NCBI GenBank assembly: GCA_951394045.1
Contig: OX595986.1
Coordinates: 1,674,001-1,738,000, forward strand
Reading direction: 5' to 3'
DNA length: 64,000 nucleotides
DNA from: Nitzschia sp. DOCU1
Taxonomy: Eukaryota > Bacillariophyta > Bacillariophyceae > Bacillariales > Bacillariaceae
Shown: in pieces, positions 46,901 to 58,000 of the stretch
How the letters are laid out: each line of letters begins with the position of its first letter
How positions within the stretch are numbered: the stretch's first letter is position 1
Position numbers and translations under genes: made by a program
The notes under the pieces: generated by a model
What the model was told of the DNA's origin: nothing
Seen by the model: the letters and a program-made list of their open reading frames with translations, nothing else
The model's database searches: none

Positions 46901-49161
46901 GATCTAAAAAAGGGAATCGTACGATCATTCCGCATTTCCCGGGAAGAGGGGTTTCTTCTGTTTATCCCATCACAGATCACATGGCTAAAATGTTGCTTCT
47001 AATTTACAAACCATGGGACATTACCAGGCATCACGGCGACAGTGGACACCCCCACATGTTGCGGTCGTTCTTACAGTCTGCTGATTGTCCTGAGTCCTTG
47101 AAATATACATTCAAACGTGATCGATATCGTGCCACGATAAGGCAACAAGAACCAACCGACAAGCCCGATAACGAGACCCAGGACGTAAGAGAACCTGTCG
47201 ACGAAGCGATGCGAGAAGCAATCGATGCATTCTCGGTACTCCCGTCAAACCACGCCGTATCGTTGGTCCATGAATATCCATTCGAGTTTGGGTTCGAATA
47301 CGATTGGAGTATACCTAACTCTGGGTTCGAAATTGACATTCAGGTCGGCGCGACGTGGTTAATGCAGAGGATCGAGGAAGCAGAGAATGTGACAACGAAC
47401 GGCATTCGCTTGCCGACCAATCCCCGTAACGGGAACAAACCTTACGAGTTCGAAGAACTTAAGGGGCAACAACGAGACATTGCACTAGAAGTGATGCAGA
47501 AAATCAAGGAATGGACCGAGGTTGATTTGCAGTCAGACCTTACAGATTTCTGTCCGTTGCACCTAACGATCCGAGGGCAGGCGGGAAGTGGGAAAACAAC
47601 CTTGATCCATACGATAGTAACGATGGTCGTAAGTTTGTTCAGCACCAACGAAAGTGGGGTTGTTGTGTGTCCCTCAGGGTGCGCGGCATTCAACGCCGGA
47701 GGGAAAACACTACATGGCCGTTTCCATGTGAGCGTTCACAGCGTAAACAACAAGCTGGAACCTCCACAAAGAGCTTGGAACCGGATGATCAAGGAAAACG
47801 GGCGGATTGTCGTTTTAATCATGGACGAAAGGAGCATGACACCGGCAGATGTTTTGGGGTTTGTCGTGTCGTATCTTGTGTATACTGCACACAACGGCAA
47901 GAACCAAAATGCAAGAGGTGGGTGGGGTGGGATACCCGTGGTGTTGTTCTTTGGGGATGACGGTCAGTTACCCCCGATTGGAATTGGGTCTTTCGATTTT
48001 AAAACAAGTTCACGAGAGAATTGGAACGGTGGGCATTATTTAGGTATGCAAACCTTCCTCGAAATGGCAACTGACGTGCGTACTCTGAACGTTAATTACC
48101 GTCAGAACACCAACCAAGACACATATAGACAGATCCTGGACGAAGCCTACACGGGGATTGTGACAGATACCGGTGCCGAAAGGCTTATGGAGCTTCATCT
48201 TGATAACCCGCGTTTTACAGACGAAGATCGTACAACAATCCGTGATCGGTCAATTCATGTCTTCGCGAATAAAGAACCAATGGACAAACACAATAATCGA
48301 CAACTGTTTCTCGCTACGTCGGCACTGAACCCAGTGGCATGTATAGCTGCCTCGGATGACGCACGGAACAAAAGGCACTTGTCGGAGTGCGGACTTGTTA
48401 AATCATTGACAATCGCAAGGAATTCACGTGTATGTCTCCAAGGCCGTAATCTTCGGCCAGAATGGGGCTTATACAACAATGCGTCGGGGACGGTGATAGA
48501 TTTGGTATTCAAAGAAGGCGAATCCCCCAACAGCAAAAGTCTCCCGGTGTATGTGCTTGTCGATTTTCCTTCGTATACGGGAAAGGCGTTCATTGATTCA
48601 CAGCCGACGTATGTGCCTCTGGTTCCAGTCACTGTTCATTGCCAGAAAGGATGCTGCGCGAGAACACAGTTGCCACTTCGACTTGCATATGGCCAGACCA
48701 TACACACCTTCCAAGGACTTACAGTCGGTACAGACGACAACCATACGACCTACAAAACACCGTCGATCGTAATCTATCCTGGTTCGTTGTCCTTCGAAGG
48801 AAAAAACCCGGGCCTCTTCTATTCGGCCTGTTCTAGAGGTACTACGATCGGGACAGCTGAAGACCCGCTATCATCGTCGATCTACTTTCAAGGACAATCT
48901 ATGTCAAAAGAACGAGTCGCCGACATGACACGGACAAAGAAGGGTGAAGTTTTTAAACGGATAATCAAAAGAAAACAATGGACGGAGTTACTCGACAGCC
49001 ACAACAGGCGGGTCATTTTCAGCGAGAAAGAAGAGACTGAGATCATCGAATGGATGAGGACAACGAAGCACACTCCTTCGTCGCTGGATGCAATCATCTC
49101 GAAATACAACGTGGCAAATACAAAGTTACTGACACGAACAGATGAATCAACGAACTATTAG
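43913..49161 (+). CDS. RepHel: Helitron HUH endonuclease and PIF1-type helicase
   Basis: Four exons, 43913-43980, 44086-46074, 46145-46772 and 46861-49161, give 1,661 aa; phases agree at all junctions. The third acceptor could instead lie at 46168, shortening the protein by 8 aa. Modules: basic N-terminus; zinc ribbon (CPCC...CKRC) with a DUF6570-like block (GEKLLIQRVSTYVPL) about 55-150; Helitron-like N region; HUH motif GRGQIHAHCLL near 573-583; HVCTDYC zinc motif near 675; the two-tyrosine motif TNYIVSYASKG near 789-799; PIF1 helicase with Walker A GQAGSGKTTL near 1133, DERSM near 1217, GDDGQLPPIG, VNYRQ, TFQGLTVG and FYSACSRGTT near 1552. The HUH tyrosines nick DNA and stay bound; the helicase unwinds for rolling-circle transposition. 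No inactivating change is visible. Confidence 0.92.
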
Positions 49162-49206
49162 ACAACTGTTCGGTCCAGATTTATTCAGTATTTGCGAATT
49201 TGCAAC

Positions 49207-49288
49207 TTAATGGAAGACGCAAATAACATACAATTGGATATCAGCGTAATGAAACTTTTTGGAAGATACCAATAACACACAATTGGAT
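49207..49288 (+). repeat. Two tandem copies of the transposon's dispersed repeat
   Basis: 49207-49239 and 49256-49288 share 27 of 33 positions (core GGAAGA...AATAACA..ACAATTGGAT). They lie between the convergent RepHel and 222-aa genes. The first copy shares TTAATGGAAGAC and a following ACATA at the same spacing with 38072-38095 at the left end. Confidence 0.8.
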
Positions 49289-49956
49289 CAGACATCAAAG
49301 CCGACTCCGTGTGGACCGTCCATCGCACATGTCATGTCGTATTCTACGGCGGGGCCGCCTCTGAGTTCACGAAGATGGTCTCTCTTGTACCCAATTGCCC
49401 TGATATGGAAACGACCCAACCACTCTTTCATCTCTTTCGATTCGGCATTGCGGATAGCAAGCTCCCATCCTTCGATATCACGGTCCCAAACCTCGGACCA
49501 GTAGAAGGTCTCGCTCACGAATGCGGTGCCATCATCGCGGAAGGATATGAGTTTGTATTGTCTTGCTCTCTCGTACAGCTGGGGTACAACGGCAAGCGCA
49601 TCAAAGGGGTTCTCGTGGTTATCGCTTAGCCATTCTGCCACGAGTGCGAGGTAACGGACGACCTGTTGATACACGAACGCGTCGAATGCGTGGTATTTCG
49701 TCTTCCGAAGATCCTCGAATTCATCTCGGAACTGTCGGAAGTGGCTCTCTTTGTTTTCCCTGAGCCTTTGAGTGTTCCACTTGCAATGAGGAAACAGGTC
49801 CATTGCATCAAAAAACAAGAACGTATGTTCCCAGTATTGCAGACGGTTTTCCAGAAAATGGGTCACAAAACCGAGGATTCTTTCGTTCCGTCCATCGTCG
49901 TTTTCGTTTCGAGTGTCATCGTCTTCGACGCTCGAGATGGATACGGTGGAAGACAT
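49288..49956 (-). CDS. Transposon-borne 222-aa protein, paralogue of its neighbour
   Basis: Single exon from an ATG at 49956. It shares with the 387-aa protein encoded just to the right the blocks WEHTFLFFDAMDLF, a Tyr-rich helix (YQQVVRYLALV) and KLISFRDDGTAFVSETFYWSEVW, so the two are diverged copies of one family. No known domain, signal peptide or membrane helix is seen. It lacks the C-terminal extension of its paralogue. It is convergent with RepHel, and its stop codon touches a copy of the dispersed repeat. Confidence 0.65.
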   Translation of the reverse strand: MSSTVSISSVEDDDTRNENDDGRNERILGFVTHFLENRLQYWEHTFLFFDAMDLFPHCKWNTQRLRENKESHFRQFRDEFEDLRKTKYHAFDAFVYQQVVRYLALVAEWLSDNHENPFDALAVVPQLYERARQYKLISFRDDGTAFVSETFYWSEVWDRDIEGWELAIRNAESKEMKEWLGRFHIRAIGYKRDHLRELRGGPAVEYDMTCAMDGPHGVGFDV

Positions 49957-50227
49957 GATGATATGTGATTATTTCATTCGCAATGTCGATCGTCAATGTG
50001 CAGTTGGTGCCGGTCGCAAATGGGCAAGGGAAGCGTTGAGTCGTTCACAAAATAAAAATCAACCGTTGGATTAAGAATACAAACACACGAGGCGAACGAC
50101 AGGGAGAATCGTCGAGAACAAAATGAGACACGAACTCGCAGAAAAGACAAAAAAGATTGTCGTTGGGGGGTTCCTAAGTATTTATAATCCTGGCGACAAA
50201 ATGACACAACGAATGGCCACGAATCAT

Positions 50228-50253
50228 AAATGTTATTGGTGTCTTACAAAAAC
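50228..50253 (-). repeat. Inverted copy of the dispersed repeat, left of the 387-aa gene
   Basis: Matches 51596-51621 at 24 of 26 positions in the same orientation and matches the plus-oriented copies when reverse-complemented (shared ACCAATAACA). Together with the other copy it brackets the 387-aa gene. Confidence 0.8.
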
Positions 50254-50272
50254 AGGCGGACCCTTTTTCCAA

Positions 50273-51436
50273 CTAAATGACGACAGGCGTCCTGTTGCCT
50301 TGACGGCGTTCGCTATACTTCATGCAATATTCGTTGCATGCATGAAGATTGAGTGCTTCTACCACACGGGCTATCTCGTTTTCCAAGAAGTCCATATTTG
50401 TGTCTGTGGAAGCCAGGACAGGCAAACAAACGGCCGGGTCGAATACATCGCGGAGCGGACCCGGAATTTCATCGGCATGGGATGAGCGGCGGGCCCGTTC
50501 TTCTCTCCGATGCATGTTCAATACGGGCGCCAGACGCTGTGAGTAATCGTACCAATCAACGCCAACCTCACGAATGGGCGCAAGTGTATCGGTGTTTCGT
50601 TGAAGACTCGCTCGTTGGATCAAGGATGGATTGTATGCAGGGACCCTAAGTTGTGGACCTGGTAGTTCAGGGTTGTTTATGATTGGGAACCGAAGGGGGA
50701 AGTCCCTGGCACGAGGCAAAGCAAAGTTCCAACGCTCTTCCCGATTCGAACCAATTGGAATGATCACCCTTGGCAACACCCACACGCCCGAGCGACAGAC
50801 AGGAAAGTTGTAAGCAACGGGCAGACCACCGTTGGTATCGGACTCGTAAGCGACAGGGAGGCCGTTCTCTCTCTCCGCTTCACTGTATCCGAACGGGCCA
50901 CCTGCCCGTCTCGACAAGATCCCGAACCATTTCCCAGTGGTGGGGGTCGGATTCGCAACAACTCGACCAGACCACATTTCGTCGAACCAAACAACGTTCC
51001 AATAGAAACTGTTTTTCTTGAGAACGGATCCGTCGGCATCAAACTTAATGAGTTTCAGCACAGATGCCCGGCGGTGGTACTTCCTCATCTTTGAACGAGT
51101 GATCCGTACATGCGCATGGTCCACGACGACGGCGGTAAGGTAAGAGTACAACATGGAAGTGTATTGTTGGTACATCTTCCGGTTAAATACTTGTGGACGA
51201 GCAAGAACAGGGTGCCACCACATTTCAATCAGTTCGTCAAGAGCCTCACAGTGTTTCATTTTAACCTCGTTGTGGTCGGGGAAGGTGGACGCGAACATAG
51301 CCATGGCATCGAAGAAGAGCAACTGGTGCTCCCATTGTTGGAGCATGGAAGATTCCCATTCCTCTTCGGTAAAAACGGTCATCATGGGTAACAACATGGT
51401 TAACAGGATCCCAAGATTTGAGCACAATTTCGACAT
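50273..51436 (-). CDS. Transposon-borne 387-aa protein with Helitron-like Cys tail
   Basis: Start taken at the ATG at 51436; the frame runs further upstream only to a GTG. The first half is paralogous to the 222-aa neighbour (WEHQLLFFDAMAMF; KLIKFDADGSVLKKNSFYWNVVW). The second half is Pro/Arg-rich. The last 25 residues contain LHACNEYCMKY, which resembles the HVCTDYCMRKR zinc motif of the RepHel protein encoded nearby, yet the frame stops before the rest of that module. A hydrophobic N-terminus (LGILLTMLLPMM) may be a signal sequence or the result of a missed upstream exon. The function is unknown. Confidence 0.6.
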   Translation of the reverse strand: MSKLCSNLGILLTMLLPMMTVFTEEEWESSMLQQWEHQLLFFDAMAMFASTFPDHNEVKMKHCEALDELIEMWWHPVLARPQVFNRKMYQQYTSMLYSYLTAVVVDHAHVRITRSKMRKYHRRASVLKLIKFDADGSVLKKNSFYWNVVWFDEMWSGRVVANPTPTTGKWFGILSRRAGGPFGYSEAERENGLPVAYESDTNGGLPVAYNFPVCRSGVWVLPRVIIPIGSNREERWNFALPRARDFPLRFPIINNPELPGPQLRVPAYNPSLIQRASLQRNTDTLAPIREVGVDWYDYSQRLAPVLNMHRREERARRSSHADEIPGPLRDVFDPAVCLPVLASTDTNMDFLENEIARVVEALNLHACNEYCMKYSERRQGNRTPVVI

Positions 51437-51595
51437 TATGACACCCTCATGACGAGACAAAGAAGGAGAGAGCACCTTGCGGGATTTAGCTGAAATAATA
51501 TTAGTCGACCGTTAGAAGCGAATATTTCGACTCTTTTTCTTCCTGGGAGCCAATTCGCAATATCAGGTTTCACAGTGAAACAGACGCAAATTCCA

Positions 51596-51621
51596 AAATG
51601 TTATTGGTGTCATACAATAAC
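51596..51621 (-). repeat. Right-end copy of the dispersed repeat
   Basis: Its reverse complement matches the left-end copy (38071-38095) at 19 of 25 positions, giving candidate subterminal inverted repeats of the transposon. A GC-rich hairpin at 51662-51680 (6-bp CGCGCG stem, 7-nt loop) follows 41 nt farther out. Confidence 0.7.
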
Positions 51622-52308
51622 TGGCAATCAGACAATAGTCGACTACTTCGACCGTAGCATCCGCGCGACCGGAGCGCGCGAGTCGCAAATCTCTTTAAAC
51701 AACGAGGACATTTAGGGAAACAAACGTATGTGGAGTGTCCCAACAAAATCCGACTCTCCTAAACAAGATAATGCGGAAAATCGTTATCATTCAAAACAAT
51801 TCATTACTGGACAAAAATTTCGCAAAAAAAAGTGGCCGCAGGCTCTTAAGATTCCGTTTTATACAAGGATGTATGTCTCCCAATTCACAATTCGACGTCG
51901 TCCCACCAAATACGGATTTCCACGTCTCGTGATCGCACACACATAGACGACCTTCGGGGATTAACCCACTGCGGCTCCATAATCCGATTCAACACGAGTC
52001 CAGTTCCACGACTCATTTACGACTGACTCAGTTTCTCAAAGCTCGAACACGACGATGGCTCTCCAACGCGAGCTGGAAGGGAGGCTCCACGTGTCGTAGA
52101 TGCATGATGGTGAGATTTTGGCTTACTGCTTTTTCCGATGAGAGGCAGAGACCTTTGCTACAAAGTGACTTACAAACTGATAGGCGATCTGCTAAAACGT
52201 CAAGAAGCGTTGAGGACAGGCTGTGGATTGTTGGTGACTGCAGAATATCGTACTTGCACTTTCGAATACCGTCAGAGGCCCGACCTCGACAACCAGCTTT
52301 TGGTGAAG
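51622..52308. other. Right edge of the transposon and upstream region of cysteinyl-tRNA synthetase
   Basis: No gene is called. The GC hairpin at 51662-51680 and the AT-rich stretch after it could be the element's true end. The frame of the tRNA synthetase is open back to an ATG at 52138, but that extension has no targeting or domain character. Confidence 0.4.
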
Positions 52309-54023
52309 ATGCCGACTCTTTTTCAACTATCGGTTTTCCAGCTCTTGTGCATCTGCGTGACGCACGGGTGGACGAGACAACCTCTTCGATCTACTACAAC
52401 GTCATGGTCACTGTCAATGGCGACCGGCGACATATCGACTCCGACAAGAAACGTCCTCCCGGAAATACTACTGTTCAATTCCAAATCACGCACAAAAGAA
52501 CCGCTTAGACCCATTGCAAGCCCTTCCGTATCGATGTACACGTGTGGACCTACGGTGCGTTTTGAGGCTGACTCCGCCAGCAGATCGCTGAATTATGGAC
52601 CATTCCTCAAGAGTGTTGTTTTCCCTTGCAGGTATATGATTATGCTCATGTCGGAAATTTCAGGGCTTTCTTGACCTATGATTTGATCAAACGGGTTCTT
52701 CTGTACTTTGGGTACGATGTCACTCACATATGCAACTTGACTGATGTCGACGACAAAATAATAAATCGGGCAAACGAGCAAAAGATCGAAGATATCACCG
52801 ATCTTACGCGAAAATTTGAGGAGTATTTTTTCGAAGACTTGCGTGCATTGAATGTTCTTCCGGCCGACAGGTACCCTCGCGCAACGGAGCACATTCCGGA
52901 AATGATGGAAATGATTCTCGGACTCTCGAAAAAGGGTTTGGCCTATGAAACGGACGATGGCTCGTGGTATTTTGCGACAAATAAGAAAGCTGGCTACGGT
53001 GAGCAGCTAGTCGACCTCAATTTTGAGGAGATGGAAACGAGTGAACGAGGTCAGGAAGAACTCAAGCAGAATCCTCGTGATTTTTGCCTATGGAAAGCAT
53101 TCAAGTCGGGCACTGACCGAGAAGATTCTTCTTGGGAGTCATCTAGAATCCGCCGCGGAAGACCCGGGTGGCATCTCGAGTGTTCAGCGATGGCACGCAA
53201 GTATCTGGGTGACACAATCGATATCCACGGCGGCGGTATTGATTTGAAGTTCCCCCACCACGAAAATGAGATTGCGCAATCAGAAGGATTTACTGGCAAA
53301 ACGTTTTGCAACTGCTGGCTTCATAATGGCTTCGTCAACATAAACGACGAGAAGATGTCAAAGTCTCTGGGAAATTTCATGACACTCAAGACGGCTTGTC
53401 AAACCCCAGAGCAAGTTCGAGCCTATCGCTACCTGGTGATAAGCTCGCAGTATCGCAATCCTCTTAGTTTTACTCCAGAAGTTATGTCGGCTGCAGAGAA
53501 AACGCTAAAACGGATCGATGCAGCCATGGAACAAATTGACCATGCGCTGATAGGAGTGAATTCAAGCTTGAACCTAGATGAGAGCACACCCGCCGTTATG
53601 GAAATATCAAAGGCTTTGCAGAACTTTGAGGCTGCATTACTTGACGACTTGAGCATGCCACGTGCATCAGCATCGCTATTCAGCATCATCAAAGTTGTGG
53701 AGAAAGAGCTTAAAGCGAAAGCCAAAGATTCTGCGTATGATTTGAATTTGTCGGTTTTAAAATTCGCCAAGGATGCATTATTACAAATGGATAAAGTGTT
53801 CGGAATCTTCTTCGCGGTTCCACAGTCAGAGGGTAGTTACCCGGCTGATAAAAGCAGCGATGAGATTCCGCCAGAAGTCCTTGATTTGGTATCACAACGA
53901 GTGCAAGCTAAAGAGGCCAAGGACTGGGAACTAGCCGACGCCTTGCGATCTAAAATATCCGACCTTGGCTTTACGGTCAAAGACGTCAAAGGTGCAGAGC
54001 CTGTCGTAAGCCGATCATCTTAG
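52309..54023 (+). CDS. Cysteinyl-tRNA synthetase, probably organellar or dual-targeted
   Basis: Exons 52309-52554 and 52632-54023 join in phase 0 (GTGCGT donor, TTGCAG acceptor), restoring CGPT+VYDYAHVGNFRAF. With the start at 52309 the protein is 545 aa and begins with a hydrophobic signal-like stretch (LFQLSVFQLLCICV), suggesting plastid import; an internal Met (MATGDISTP) would give a cytosolic form, and an ATG at 52138 a 602-aa form. This is a class I synthetase with the HIGH-type motif AHVGN, zinc-binding CGPT, CSAMA and HHENE sites, and DEKMSKSLGNF for ATP. It charges tRNA-Cys. All catalytic motifs are intact. Confidence 0.93.
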
Positions 54024-55017
54024 AACCGACCATTCGGCTGACGTAAAACTTGAAGTTTCCAAGGCTGCGCCTCTTGCTGTATTTGTTGTTCTTCGCCCAG
54101 AAATCGACAGGAGTTCCAGTACCAAGCCGCGTCATCTGCTTTGCCATCCCGACAAGGCATGCTAGGGTTTAAATGGAGATTCTCCCTCGACATTTCAAAG
54201 GAATTCGTTATATGCAATTATCACAACCGCGTATTCTTCTTCTCTTCGAGCAGATTCACCTGTATCATGATGTGGAATTCACCAAAAGAGAAACACAGTC
54301 GATATTGCGACAAAGCTTCTACTATACGACCTCTTTGTCGCTAGACGTAGTACATTTCAATGGTAGAACCTTGTTGTCCAGAATACCAGTTCTGTTCTGA
54401 TCTTTGAATGGATATCATGCATAATACTTGGACTGTATCGACGAACTGCAGATTGCGCAATCGACAGAATGAATCGAATCAATCGAGGAGAGGAGGAGGA
54501 TGGAAGTTTTGAAGTTGTCCTGCCGGCGTGCGTGACACTTGAACCGCCGGTCACGCGCGCCGGACGAGAGCGCTTGCCGGCGCGCTTACATAGGAGAGGA
54601 AAAGACCCTTTTGGAAGCATCCAAAATCATCCCGCTCGCACGGCCCGACCGACGATGGCGGCAAAGCATTTGAGATAGGCATCTCTTGCGCTGCCACCAC
54701 CTTATTTACCTGCGCTACGATTACGATTCAGAGGAGAAGAAAAGGGTAGTGTCCATTACACCTGTTTCTCTTGTTGTTTGCTTCCTGGGCAGATTGTTGC
54801 AGCACTGCTCTCCTACTCTTTTCCGTGGACCCCTTGTTGTACCACTCCAAGAATCCTGACGGGTCATTCTTGGTGGGCAATTAACGTGACAAAAAAACAA
54901 CCCCAGAAGCACCAATTCTCCATCTCTCTTGTCCACATACAATTACAGTCCACGCTTTCCACAAAAACGTTCCTGATTGATTTTCCATCAAACTAGTAAC
55001 TGCAGCAGCCACACCAC
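54024..55017. other. Intergenic, no supportable gene
   Basis: About 1 kb between two plus-strand genes. A CG-rich patch around 54525-54585 repeats CCGGCG and CGCGC words. Short frames here show no domain. The last few hundred bases should hold the promoter and leader of the antiporter gene. Confidence 0.4.
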
Positions 55018-58000
55018 ATGTCGTCGGCCTCTCTGGTGGACGATTATCGTTGTAAGGAGAAATCATTGCCATTGCCGCCATCTTATACTAATACTTCCGG
55101 TGAAACTATCACTGCTGATCCTGTGGTGATTGTTCACGTTATCAAACCCTCACAACAACAAGACAACATGGGAACGATTTCGCCTCGCACCCGGCGAAAA
55201 GGTGGCACTCTTAACCGATTCTGGATGGTCAGTGGACTCGTCCTGGTAGTCCTGATTGGCATGTTCTATGACAGTAGCAATGTACAATACGAAACATCCG
55301 CAGGGGGTCCTCTCGGTGGAGGAAGAACCATCCCCAAGCCTCACACAACGTCACATCATCCACGTTATGATGTCAATGCTCCACCGAACAACCAACAAGA
55401 AGACGGCGGATCATCTCAGGCCTTTGATTTTACCAGCTTGCAACAACCACAAACCATGTGGGAAGATTCCCAAGATGACCATCCGGAACCAAAGTCTTTT
55501 AAATTCAAAACATCAGCCGCAGCGTCCAGCACAGCAACAGCAAATAGTGGTAGCGGCAACGTGTTTTCCCTTTTCAACTGGCGTCGATTCGAACAACAAG
55601 TGCCCCGAAAGGATACGTTCAAAAAGAAGAAAAAGACCAAGAAACAGGCCGCTCAGCAGCAACTTCACCCGATTCCCATCATTGATGATAATGACGATCG
55701 TGTACCCAAAGCGGTAGCTGGAGCTGTCTTGCGAGCCGCCGATGCGTTGTTATGTCGAGAGTCAGTCATTGATTATGTCATCAACGCGACAGACCGCAAA
55801 GATGAATGCGATGGACTCAAAAAAGCCTACACCAAGAATTGTGGTGGGGATGATGAGGAAGAGATGACGGCAGTAGCACGAAGAAGAAGACGGACATTAG
55901 AGGAAACGGCTGCGAAAAAGAAGAAGAATCCAGTCATTCAGTGGCAGCGCTGGATTCATGAGCAGATACATTCCATACAAAGGCATGGGATATGGGGGAG
56001 ACTTCATCATGAGCCGACTGTATATTTGATGGAAGATGAAATTTTGAATGAGTGGAACGAAGCTCAGTATATTGTCGAACGGGGGTGGGATCTCATGAAT
56101 GATGAAACGACAACAATATTAGAAATGGAAGAGTATATGGGGTCGTTGTCGTCAGCAGCACAGCAGCGACGGAAATTAAACGAGGCTGACGATTTTGCGC
56201 GGAAGGAGCAACGCCTCGAGAAGAGAGAAGAGCGGAGCTTTAAGCAGGCGGCGGGAGTTGGAGGGGCTGGAGAATCCACTGTGAATGCGGCAGCACCACC
56301 GCCTACTCCTCCCCTTCCTCCTCCGCCCCCCAACAAGACAGCTATAATCAACAGAGAGAGAACAAAGCTCTCCAATCTGGCCCTGCCTACAACCAAGCAT
56401 CACGTTTCTGAGAAAATGATCAGTGAAACTCTCCTCCTTTCCCAAGAGGATCGTCTCATGGCTCACGTCAAGGCGGCTACCAGCAACGTCACGGCTAATG
56501 CTGTTGCGGATGCTGCCAAATCCGCCAAGGCAGTCAGTGATACATATGAATACGTCGCCAGCGTCCTCAATGACCCAGGCTCTATTGAAGCCCGGACGTG
56601 TTGTACCTCCATTCTTAATGTCTTTCATGAAAATTGTTTTGTGGATGAAGATGAAGAAATATCCGACAGTCGACTGTTTATAGTCGTCGCGGTCATTGCT
56701 TTCTGTGGTATGATCAAATCATTGATTCGGCACTTTCAAATTCGGTGGCTGCCAGAAGCTGCCGGCTGTATCCTTGTGGGAGGTACGTTTTGGACTGTAA
56801 AATTTGCTACGGGTGCCGTTTATTTGGTTCGCATTCTTACACCTCCACACATTTGGTGTAGTCGCCGCTGGTTGGGTGCTCACCTTTTGGCCTCACAATG
56901 ACTTGAGTTTTGACGGAAAATGGTTTCTCCGAATCATGGTACCACCCATTATTTTTGAAGCGGCGCTCAGCATCGACAAGCGATCGTTCAATCGCCACGT
57001 TGTGCCTATTATTTTTTATGCCATTATTGGAACGCTTGTGTCGACGGGCTTGACGGCCATTTTCGTACACGAAGGAAGCAAATACTATCATGGGTACTGT
57101 GACACCATCCCAGTCATTGAATCGTTGGCATTCGGAGCCTTGATCTCGTCGATTGATCCGATTGCAGTCTTGTCGGTGCTTAGCAACATGGGCATGACCG
57201 ATACAGATACGATTTATGTGGTCATTTTTGGTGAATCCCTGTTGAATGATGGAGTCGCCATTGTGCTTTATCAGACGCTTGTCCACTTTTTGGATATCAA
57301 TATGGAAGTCGATAGCAACGCGGTCATGGCCGCCGCCATTCACTTTTTGGTTGTTGCCGTTGGATCTTTGTTGGTGGGACTAGGCTCGGGAATCTGTTGT
57401 ACGGTATATTATTGGGCGATGCATGGGTGCCAGACTCCATTGGTGGAAGTCCTCATGTTTTGCTGTTGGGCACTGCTGCCATATTATGTGTGTGATGGCA
57501 TTGAATGGTCGGGTATTGTCGCTGTCGTCGCTGCTGGGTTTGTCATGGACATTCAAGTGGTGGGGCAGTATTCCCCACCGGACGACCCCACAGATGCAGA
57601 CCAGCAAATCTCCCCGTCTCGTGCGGCACGAAGACGTAGGGAACGGCGACCTATTTTCTCGATCGAAGGACACCTTTCGAAGGAAGCCAAGACGCACATT
57701 GGATTCGTGACTGAGATAATTGCCACCATGATGGAAACTGCCATCTTTGCGTATTTGGGTCTCTTTCTTTTCAGCTCACGCTATCACTGGAACAACTACC
57801 ATACCATGATTGCAATCGGTGCCTGTTGCGCCAGCAGAGCTGTCATGATTCCTTCCCTGAGTACTTTGGCGAATTGGATTACCAAAGTCCAGCAAGTCCG
57901 AGCCAACTGCCGATACCAACAGCTGCCGCAACATGAGGACGAGGCTGGTAAACAAAACAATCCAGCTGGTGTGATCATTGACAGAAAGATGCAACTCGTG

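Larger units (their letters stand above)
38071..51621 (+). mobile_element. Helitron/Helentron-like rolling-circle transposon with extra genes
   Basis: About 13.5 kb between two host genes, carrying a RepHel gene and four other genes on both strands. Its extent is inferred from a repeat family: a copy at 38071-38095 and an inverted copy at 51597-51621 match at 19 of 25 positions when one is reverse-complemented, which fits the subterminal inverted repeats known from the Helentron/Helitron2 group. Small perfect hairpins lie close to each end (38142-38158 and 51662-51680). Exact termini could not be fixed; canonical TC and CTRR ends are not evident, so the true ends may lie a few tens of bases outside, for example near 51700. 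All reading frames look intact, so the element may be autonomous. Confidence 0.65.

Noticed and set aside
51700..51760. Canonical Helitron 3' end (CTRR followed by T) near the GC hairpin
   Set aside because: CTAA at about 51756 is not followed by T and is too far from the hairpin; I could not fix the end by this rule.
54469..54678. Small frame in the CG-rich patch upstream of the antiporter
   Set aside because: The composition is explained by CCGGCG-type repeats; no protein features.
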